Positions 1 to 6,200 of a stretch of 11,469 bases of DNA are shown here, one piece after another. Below the pieces are notes generated by a model. That model was not told the origin of the DNA. It ran no database searches and saw only the letters and a list, made by a program, of their open reading frames with translations. This stretch comes from Saccoglossus kowalevskii. Lineage: Eukaryota; Hemichordata; Enteropneusta; Harrimaniidae. The stretch spans positions 154,335 through 165,803 of the forward strand of contig NW_003134357.1 of assembly GCF_000003605.2 (NCBI RefSeq), written 5' to 3'. Within the stretch, counting starts at the first letter, position 1, and each line of letters opens with the position of its first letter. The position numbers were made by a program, and so were the translations under genes.

Positions 1-798
1 CAGTTGTCACAGGCTTCCAGGTTTACACAAGCTTCTGGTTTATGGAGATTTCAGTTGTCACAGGCTTCCAGGTTTACACAAGCTTCTGGTTTATGGAGAT
101 TTCAGTTGTCACAGGCTTCCAGGTTTACACAAGCTTCTGGTTTATGGAGATTTCAGTTGTCACAGGCTTCCAGGTTTACACAAGCTTCTGGTTTATGGAG
201 ATTTCAGTTGTCACAGGCTTCCAGGTTTACACAAGCTTCTGGTTTATGGAGATTTCAGTTGTCACAGGCTTCCAGGTTTACACATGCTTCTGGTTTATGG
301 AGATTTCAGTTGTCACAGGCTTCCAGGTTTACACAAGCTTCTGGTTTATGGAGATTTCAGTTGTCACAGGCTTCCAGGTTTACACAAGCTTCTGGTTTAT
401 GGAGATTTCAGTTGTCACAGGCTTCCAGGTTTACACAAGCTTCTGGTTTATGGAGATTTCAGTTGTCACAGGCTTCCAGGTTTACACAAGCTTCTGGTTT
501 ATGGAGATTTCAGTTGTCACAGGCTTCCAGGTTTACACAAGCTTCTGGTTTATGGAGATTTCAGTTGTCACAGGCTTCCAGGTTTACACAAGCTTCTGGT
601 TTATGGAGATTTCAGTTGTCACAGGCTTCCAGGTTTACACAAGCTTCTGGTTTATGGAGATTTCAGTTGTCACAGGCTTCCAGGTTTACACAAGCTTCTG
701 GTTTATGGAGATTTCAGTTGTCACAGGCTTTCAGGTTTACACAAGCTTCTGGTTTATGGAGATTTCAGTTGTCACAGGCTTCCAGGTTTACACAAGCT
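1..798. repeat. 51-bp tandem (minisatellite/satellite) array, 15.6 copies, open at left edge
   Basis: The unit is 51 bp and begins cagttgtcacaggcttccag. It recurs at 1, 52, 103 and so on to 766, giving 15 full copies and a final 33-bp partial copy that stops matching after 798. Only two substitutions are visible across all copies: A to T at 285 (unit position 30) and C to T at 731 (unit position 17). The array runs off the left edge, so its true size is unknown. The unit appears to be a trimer of diverged 16-18-bp monomers at unit positions 8-25, 26-42 and 43-51 plus 1-7. Each unit carries an AAGCTT site, lost in the copy with the 285 change. Because 51 is a multiple of three and the unit has no forward stop codon, all three plus frames stay open; all three minus frames are closed. 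I read these frames as a by-product and do not annotate a protein. Confidence 0.97.
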
Positions 799-859
799 AT
801 TGACTGACAGCTTTTTATGTCCTGCATTGTTAATATACATTTGCAAAAAGTGATTATGC

Positions 860-1076
860 TACTGTTAATTATTAAAAGGGTTAATTATTCACTTGGTTTT
901 ATTTTTGCTTATTGGTTTTATTATTATGCGCCAAATTAAAACCCAGTGAATATGTAAAATTGAGCATAGAACACATTATCTAAATGATAAAACCGTGAAT
1001 GTAAAACCCACTGAATATGCCTGAAATGGTAAATCAGTGAAATTTAAACCCAGTGAAAATTAGTCATTTTACAGTG
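860..1076. mobile_element. MITE-like non-autonomous DNA element, expanded copy
   Basis: The left end TACTGTTA and the right end CATTTTACAGTG are near-inverted copies. The left arm (TAATTATTCACTTGGTTTTA at 882-901) is the inverse of the right-hand arms of the AAACCCAGTGAA type. It shares its left arm, its central TTATTNNNNATGCGC-type junction and its last 30 or so bases with the compact element at 5070-5173, so the two belong to one dispersed family. This copy is about twice as long. The extra right-hand DNA consists of repeats of a TAAAACCCASTGAATATG motif at 937-954, 988-1001 (shortened), 1002-1019, 1030-1043 (degenerate) and 1044-1060. The flanking dinucleotide is TA at left (860-861) and TG at right, which fits a decayed TA target duplication. 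No transposase is encoded. Confidence 0.8.
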
Positions 1077-2962
1077 TACATGTATAACCACTTTGTGTAT
1101 AACAAGGCTTTCACTTAAACTGTGGTTAGTATTTTGTTTTAAACTTTGATGGGATTTATCAATTTACGAGTTTAACCTGCTCCAATGTAGTTTGAATTTG
1201 AATTATTGAATAAGCCTTCAGCATGTATGTGTGTATCTAGTGATTTATCACTTCTTACTCCAGATCTTTGTTTTCTATAAAAAAAAATAATAACCAAAAT
1301 AATAAAAACAATTTTTAAAATACATAAATACCCAGTTTTAGTTGTAAAATGCTGATATATGAGAAGCTTTGTGTTAGAATGAAAATACTGTTCACAGTGG
1401 TCTGAAGAAGATGTATGTATAATAATAATATGAACTACGAGTCTAACGCTGCAGTATGTGGATTGCTGCCAATAACTTGTCACGATTACTAGATCTTATT
1501 AAATATAGAACTGACGTAACCATCGAATGCTATTTGGTGCATGAAACATCAAATGCAAACAACGTGCACAGATGATTCTTTTAACTCCAATGATTTGATG
1601 TGAATCCCTGGGAAAGTTCACTACATAGACTACCACGGGTATGACATAATTATTTGAACGACAAAACAGTTATAAATACACTTGTCATTATAATTTCTTC
1701 ATTATGCATTTGTACAAATCAAAAATACCTCATGCATATTCATAATGATGTAGCTCAAATTAACGCTACTCATCTGTCAAAGTAAAGATATCTGATGGCT
1801 AAAAATTAAACAGTTCAAATGCAAGATTTCTATTTGAAAAATTTGTTTCATTAACTTTTCGTTCATGAATGCAAAATCCATATTTACCTGCCACAATCAT
1901 GTATGTAGCTATATACACCATAAAAGAACCCTGTAAATGCAAATGTATTCATATAAATTATAAATCAATAAATTTATTATTACAGCATAGGCTGCTTTAA
2001 GCTGTCAAACTTGTAATTTATTACTTCATGCCGATTAAAAGACACATGCAACATTTATTTTTAGTTTTTGTCAAGATGAAAATAGTGACTTACGATATTC
2101 ATCAATTTGTGCATGCAATATACCAGTATGTTGGTATTTGCTGTCGTCTAAATTATTCAATCTTTGTGGATCTGTACATGTATGCACTGGAACATAATAG
2201 TGTAACCTAGAGGGTCTTCTTGCCAAATGTGGACTCTCTAACTTTTTGTAGCTGAATTTTGAACTTATTCCCCGCCTTATTCATATGAGCCATTGCTGTT
2301 TTGTTGGCTCTTCCTGTTAAATGCTCTTAAATATGCAGAGTAAACAAATAAGCGACCAGAATAATTCATGGACAAATGTACATGGATGATGTTTTGGAGT
2401 ATTTGTGTATAGAGCCTTGATGTGCACACACTGTATATCGGGAAAACATTTGGATCAGGATGGATAAGACATAATCTACACATAACAATTATTAATCCAC
2501 AATTTGACAATGAGTAATGGCATCTTAGACCAGTTGATTTTCAGTTTTTAAAATAAACTTAAATTATAAAATTTTTCAATTATTAAACTAAACTTATGTA
2601 TTGAAGTGGTTTGAAAAAAAATATTAAAATTTCATCTTAAATATTTTGATATATCTGGTGCAAGGAATTAAATTAAAGTATAGTTTGTATCAACTTTTCC
2701 CGTGCATGTCAGTATTGTTGCCACATCAACTGTTACTGGCAAAAAAATGAAAGCAAGTTTTTTATACACATGATATCCAAATGCCTGCTAAGGATTCAAA
2801 GATACTGTGGATTAGATGATGTTTAGTCTTTGCATTTACGAGTACCTGTTCACCACTCGTATTACAATATTGCATGTATGCTTCACACGGTGTTATTTTT
2901 TTTTTTTTAAATTTTTTGTGCCAGGCGATAGTTCCAGACATGTAACTGTTGTTTCTCCTGAC
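1077..2962. other. AT-rich non-coding stretch, no gene recognised
   Basis: I find no ORF with coding character, no RNA gene and no convincing exon here. The few open frames of 60-100 codons are rich in Ile, Tyr, Asn, His and Cys, as expected from chance translation of AT-rich DNA. A run of 13 T lies at 2896-2908, followed closely by a shorter T run. If the sarcospan gene extends to the left, part of this may be intron. Confidence 0.6.
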
Positions 2963-3099
2963 TTTTTTTTTTTATTATATGTGCAAATTGCAAGAGCTGG
3001 TGCTGTCACATAGTGCATTTTTGCCACAGAAGCCATATATTCAAGTTTGGGATTGCATGACAGGGCTGTGCTGCCATCTATCAAATTGCAATTTAATGC

Positions 3100-3331
3100 G
3101 CTATCCTGGCGTCAATCAGGCTCGGTCGAACACAAGCACCTGCGGTATATAACCAAGGTTCCCCAAAGTCGCATTCGTTAGCCAATGGAATTGGCCTTCC
3201 CATTGAGTCTGTGGCACACTCACCCAGGGTAGGGGTCGACCCTTTTTGATGTTCAGCCTAAAGTAGGATTTGATCTCAGGTCTACTGATCATGAGTCTGA
3301 TGCGACAAACACTATGCTACCAATGACCGGT
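3100..3331 (-). mobile_element. Decayed tRNA-derived SINE (tRNA-Met-like head), minus strand
   Basis: Read on the minus strand from about 3331, the sequence resembles a degenerate tRNA gene. An A-box-like TGGTAGCATAGTG (3310-3322) is followed by an anticodon arm whose 7-base loop reads CTCATGA, with the conserved T before anticodon CAT (plus-strand ATG at 3291-3293), and then a B-box-like AGATCAAATCC (3266-3276). The anticodon stem pairs at only 3 of 5 positions and the T-arm is damaged, so this is not a working tRNA. A tRNA-unrelated body of higher GC than its surroundings continues to lower coordinates. It includes a short hairpin, GCCAAT GGA ATTGGC, at 3181-3195. The far end is unclear: the T-run at 2963-2973 could be the A-tail on the minus strand, but I could not identify target-site duplications. 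Confidence 0.6.
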
Positions 3332-4047
3332 TTATTCAGAGTTTAATAGTTGATGAGTGTTCAGCAAGTTCAGTGATGGATACAAATGCCGTTTACTAAT
3401 ATACTTCATGCTGTGTATTTAAACTACATGAGGTACTGAAAACGTTGACAGGACATAGCAACAAAATTATTCCAAAGCACGAACTGATCAGGGTTAAATT
3501 TGGTGTTAATTTGGTGCGGTGTATGTGTGGTAATACCTACTGCATAAATAGTTTTTTAAAAAATGTTTTTTATCAATCAATTGCTATCTATCTATTTTTG
3601 CTATCTCCATCAACAACAGATGACTGTTTCAGTATGTTTTCAGTATGAAAAATATTATAAATTATCAAATTTTGGCTAAAAAATTTTTGCAACTTGACAA
3701 TTATTATGATCGTTAAATAAATTTCACTCAATTGTTACTCAGTTTTCCCTAAATCTGAAAAATTTGCCTCATTTTTTTGTGGTGGTTTCCAACACACTGC
3801 CTAGACAAGAGTTTGTACATGTAAGGTTTTGACATGCAAAACTGCCTGCTCAAGTAATCTTTGTAACATGTCGTGGAAATAAACTAATGTAATAATGGAA
3901 GTAGCATTTTATTTTCAGTTTTATGACTGCAGTTTAACAGACCTGTATGCTCTTATTGTCTAAGTCTTCTCCATCAAGTAGTGAAAACATGATTTATTAT
4001 CTCAGATATACTATATGGGGTCAAGTTCAAGGATGAAAAATTATACT
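3332..4047. other. SSPN: AT-rich non-coding stretch, probable sarcospan intron
   Basis: No exon is recognised. The position just upstream of the sarcospan exon acceptor makes this the 3' part of its last intron by inference. AATAAA occurs near 3714 and 3881, but with no coding sequence ahead of it I assign no function. The upstream coding exons of sarcospan (cytoplasmic N-terminus and membrane segments 1 and 2) were looked for and not seen. Confidence 0.55.
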
Positions 4048-4072
4048 CGTTTTTTGTTTTCTTTAATTACAG
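4048..4072 (+). promoter_or_regulatory. SSPN: Splice acceptor (pyrimidine tract plus AG) of the sarcospan exon
   Basis: A T/C-rich tract ends in ATTACAG, with AG at 4071-4072. The protein frame becomes homologous immediately afterwards, and an in-frame TAA at 4064-4066 shows that the upstream bases cannot be coding. The codon boundary falls exactly at 4072/4073, so the intron is phase 0. Confidence 0.8.
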
Positions 4073-4444
4073 GCCAGTTGTTTTGTTACCTCAGCAATTT
4101 GTATATTTATAGCTTTGACTGCAAGTGCTTTCACTGGAATTCATGGTGCAACAATTATCAGCTTTCAGGATAGATGTCAGCATCTGAACAACCAAATATG
4201 CCAGTGTTCAAAGATCCAAGACATGACTGGGCTAGCAAGAGTCTATATTTATGAAGACACCATGGACTGTGAGAACTTCCTTGCCAATTTGAAAACTTAT
4301 TTATTTTTTCAGTGCGCACTGAATGCCATTGGTGGGTTTACCTGCTTCTGTGTTGTTATAATGCTTTGGAAGCTTAGGTACATGGAGTTCTATTCAGGTC
4401 TTAGGTTCTACTCCTATAGCGCTACCATACCCAATCACCCTTAG
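4073..4444 (+). CDS. SSPN: Sarcospan homologue, last coding exon (C-terminal 123 residues)
   Basis: Sarcospan is a small four-pass (CD20/tetraspanin-like) membrane protein of the dystrophin-glycoprotein complex, where it associates with the sarcoglycans. The exon reads from GCC at 4073 to TAG at 4442-4444. Counting from its first Ala, residues 3-31 are hydrophobic (third membrane segment). Residues 32-75 form the large extracellular loop with Cys35, Cys43, Cys45 and Cys66, including the CQC triplet and the YEDTMDC stretch. Residues 76-98 are the fourth membrane segment, and WKLRYMEFYSGLR (99-111) starts a short cytoplasmic tail. From my knowledge of vertebrate sarcospan, the CQC, Y-x-D-x-x-D-C and W-K-x-R-Y-x-x-F-Y-x-G-[VL]-R patterns occur in the same order and at similar spacing, up to a similarly short tail. 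No Met start is expected because this is an internal start after a splice. Membrane segments 1 and 2 must lie in upstream exons. An AG|GTACAT at 4376-4383 looks like a donor, but the family match runs through it. No alignment was run. Confidence 0.85.
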   Translation, partial: ASCFVTSAICIFIALTASAFTGIHGATIISFQDRCQHLNNQICQCSKIQDMTGLARVYIYEDTMDCENFLANLKTYLFFQCALNAIGGFTCFCVVIMLWKLRYMEFYSGLRFYSYSATIPNHP

Positions 4445-5069
4445 TCTGACCCCTCAACTCCACCCTACCTCACACCCCCACCAATTAATGGTTCTAGACC
4501 TCCTAGATTTCTGTTTGTTGGCCAATCAGAATAAGCCTCACATAGAAATAGTCAACCGAGTGTTGGTTCTTTCTTGTAGGCTTATTTTTATTGGCTGTTT
4601 AGTATAGGGAAAATGTCTGACAGTGGGAAGCGTCTCTACAAGTCCATAGACTATAGCCCCTATGATATTTTTATGTCTCAGGTTATTTTACATTAACAGT
4701 GAATTCATAACAACTACATCTCATATTACAGTGTAATACAGTGCCTACATTGCATATGAATATATAATCATCAAAATAATAATATACATGCAAATTAAGA
4801 TTTACTGACAGATGATAATCACAAATATTTATCATAATAATTAACATTAATAATGTTGATAATAATAATCGAATAATTGCATAAATGATCCAGCATACAT
4901 AGTAGTATTGTATATAGCTTGCATGTTTCCTAGAATCACACATACAAATGTACTAGGATACTAATAATTGCATGTATTGTATGATAATTAACACATGACT
5001 AATTATGACAACAGTCAAACCTCAGTCATTTACATTAGCACATGTGCTACTAATAGAACAAATATGGTA
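4445..5069 (+). other. SSPN: Probable 3' UTR of the sarcospan gene
   Basis: This follows the stop codon directly. The first part (4428-4484) is strikingly C-rich and G-poor on the plus strand. No AATAAA occurs between the stop and 5209, so if the transcript ends at the first canonical signal the UTR would be about 0.8 kb and would include the MITE at 5070-5173. From about 4680 to 5060 the DNA is plain AT-rich sequence with several AATAATAAT-type runs. No other gene is seen, and the minus-strand open frame at 4683-4943 has chance composition. Confidence 0.5.
4522..4594. repeat. Inverted repeat, 17-bp arms (15/17 matching)
   Basis: Left arm CCAATCAGAATAAGCCT (4522-4538) and right arm AGGCTTATTTTTATTGG (4578-4594) are inverted copies with two mismatches and a 39-bp spacer. 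CTGTTT stands at 4511-4516 and again at 4595-4600, immediately after the right arm. That could be a target duplication, although the left copy is separated from its arm by five bases. This may be a small MITE remnant or a hairpin in the 3' UTR. Confidence 0.6.
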
Positions 5070-5173
5070 TACTGTAAAGGGGGTAATTATTCACTGGGTT
5101 TTAATTTAGCTTATTTCGCTGACTGGAAAATGCGCTAAATTAAAACCCACTGAAAATTAGTCATTTTACAGTA
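5070..5173. mobile_element. Compact MITE, 104 bp with TA flanks, long inverted arms
   Basis: The left arm TACTGTAAAGGGGGTAATTA continues through TTCACTGGGTTTTAATTTAGC (ending about 5110). The right arm GCTAAATTAAAACCCACTGA continues through AAATTAGTCATTTTACAGTA (5134-5173) and is its inverse over about 40 bases, apart from a variable patch near the outer end. Only about 23 bp separate the arms, so the element is close to a perfect foldback. TA stands at both ends (5070-5071 and 5172-5173), as expected for a TA target duplication. The longer element at 860-1076 is a relative. It encodes nothing. Confidence 0.88.
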
Positions 5174-5208
5174 ATAGATTTAGTTTTTATAACTGATAAA
5201 GTTAATTC

Positions 5209-5214
5209 AATAAA
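5209..5214 (+). promoter_or_regulatory. SSPN: Candidate polyadenylation signal AATAAA
   Basis: This is the first AATAAA after the sarcospan stop codon, about 765 nt downstream and 36 nt beyond the end of the MITE. The sequence just after it is not strikingly GU-rich. It is a candidate only by position. Confidence 0.3.
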
Positions 5215-5660
5215 CCCACATTTTAACATGTCAGCTTTTAGAAGTACAACCCAACACAATGATTAAACAAAACAAACATAATGAATGGAATGGCCAATAC
5301 ACTGTCTGGGCGTACATGGTTCAAGAGTCAGTAAGTAAATTTTATTAGACAATGTAATTCTTAGATTCAACAGCAAAATGTAGGTTGAAAACAAATTCAA
5401 ATCTTAGATTAAATTACTGCACCATACTAGAATTAATCCAACTCAGTTTGTCACCACTTTATCACAGTCTGAGGGACTGTAACTTTATGCAACTTAATTC
5501 AAACATGATAGACACCAATACCTGAATGATACACTATTAAATACTTCATTATCAGTTATCTAATCAGAAAAAATATTCTGGACTGATTACCACAGTTTCT
5601 AATGAGTTGTCAATAGCCTTAATTCTCTGTATCTAATCATACACAGAGCCTTCCTACTGT

Positions 5661-5738
5661 CAACATCCGATGGTCAGTTCAGGTGGGTGTGCCTGGGGAT
5701 GTACTCGTTGAGCTGATTGGCCCAGTCTTGGGATGTTG
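5661..5738. repeat. Short inverted repeat, 8-bp perfect arms
   Basis: CAACATCC (5661-5668) is the exact inverse of GGATGTTG (5731-5738), with 62 bp between. The enclosed patch is GC-richer than its flanks. It could be a hairpin or a decayed element; 8-bp arms at this spacing can also arise by chance. Confidence 0.35.
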
Positions 5739-5887
5739 GTCAAAGTAGCACAGTGGAAAAAAGAAACAAATAATGTTTCGCTGAATATGTGTGAAAGCAT
5801 TTCAATATTGTACCTGAAGGAGGTTGGATTGTTACCACAATATGCCTACAACTAACTTGTTATAGAAACTAGATCAATGGCATGTAG

Positions 5888-6071
5888 TACCGTAAAATCT
5901 GTATTAGAAGCCGCATCCCTAATAGAAGTCGCACCCATTCTTTTTGAATGTTTGAGAAGCAAAAATTCATCATTTCTCATATGTGTAGATGCTCTAATAG
6001 AAGCCGCATTCCCTCTGTCGCATTGTACCATTTTAATAGAAGCCGCGGTTTCTAATACAGATTTTACAGTA
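5888..6071. mobile_element. Second-family MITE, 184 bp, TA-flanked, with internal AATAGAAGCCGC repeats
   Basis: The left terminus TACCGTAAAATCTGTATTAG followed by AAGCCGC (5888-5914), and the right terminus (6042-6071, beginning GCCGCGG and ending CAGATTTTACAGTA), are inverted over about 27 bases with two or three mismatches. TA stands at each end (5888-5889 and 6070-6071). A TAATAGAAGCCGCA-like motif recurs in direct orientation at about 5902, 5920, 5995 and 6034. The outer ten bases match those of the elements at 860 and 5070 but the arms do not. A 100-codon plus-strand open frame (5877-6179) runs across the whole element, but its repeated Leu/Ile-Glu-Ala-Ala pattern simply translates the repeat motif, so I do not call it a gene. 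Confidence 0.85.
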
Positions 6072-6179
6072 GGTCAAAAGCATGCAACATTACCCTGGCC
6101 TATAACCTTACAATGGCAAATCAGTCGTACATGTATAAACTTTACTATAGATCTCCTGTATGTTATAAAATACTATTGA

Positions 6180-6200
6180 ATTCTATAGCATCTATAGAAT
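6180..6200. repeat. Perfect hairpin, 9-bp stem and 3-base loop
   Basis: ATTCTATAG (6180-6188) and CTATAGAAT (6192-6200) pair perfectly around CAT. It lies about 110 bp right of the second-family MITE. Its stem is AT-rich and it has no T-tract, so it is not read as a terminator. Confidence 0.6.

Larger units (their letters stand above)
5174..5887. other. AT-rich stretch, no gene recognised; possible small exon
   Basis: No gene is recognised. A perfect GTAAGT donor hexamer lies at 5331-5336, and the preceding 90 bases (5241-5330) are open in one frame, so a small exon cannot be excluded; I recognise nothing in it. An inverted repeat at 5661-5738 lies in a slightly GC-richer patch. Confidence 0.5.

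Noticed and set aside
4-807. A 267-codon plus-strand open frame across the tandem array.
   Set aside because: It has only a TTG start, is a pure 17-residue repeat, and two other plus frames are equally open. It follows from a stop-free 51-bp unit rather than from selection for coding.
860-1076. Repeats of the AAAACCCASTGAA motif as a CRISPR array.
   Set aside because: Spacing is irregular and very short, the repeats are degenerate, and the whole lies within MITE-type inverted ends.
1172-1483. A 103-codon minus-strand open frame.
   Set aside because: Its composition (Ile, Tyr, His, Ser, Phe rich) is that of chance AT-rich DNA, with no recognisable domain.
3141-3150. TATATAA-like sequence (GGTATATAACC) as a core promoter.
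   Set aside because: It lies within the SINE body and no gene starts nearby on either strand.
2816-3152. Overlapping 63-67-codon open frames on both strands.
   Set aside because: They are built on poly-T/poly-A runs (Phe and Lys tracts) and SINE sequence and overlap each other.
3266-3331. A functional tRNA-Met gene on the minus strand.
   Set aside because: The anticodon stem has two mismatches, the B-box and T-arm are damaged, and a non-tRNA body follows. A SINE head fits better.
4376-4383. AG|GTACAT as a splice donor cutting the sarcospan exon.
   Set aside because: The WKxRYxxFYxGxR match to sarcospan runs straight through it, and a stop follows at the family-typical tail length. The hexamer is also a weak donor.
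5877-6179. A 100-codon plus-strand open frame.
   Set aside because: It coincides with the second-family MITE and translates its internal repeat. It has no family match.
6180-6200. Hairpin as a bacterial-type terminator.
   Set aside because: The context is eukaryotic, the stem is AT-rich, and there is no following T-tract or upstream gene.
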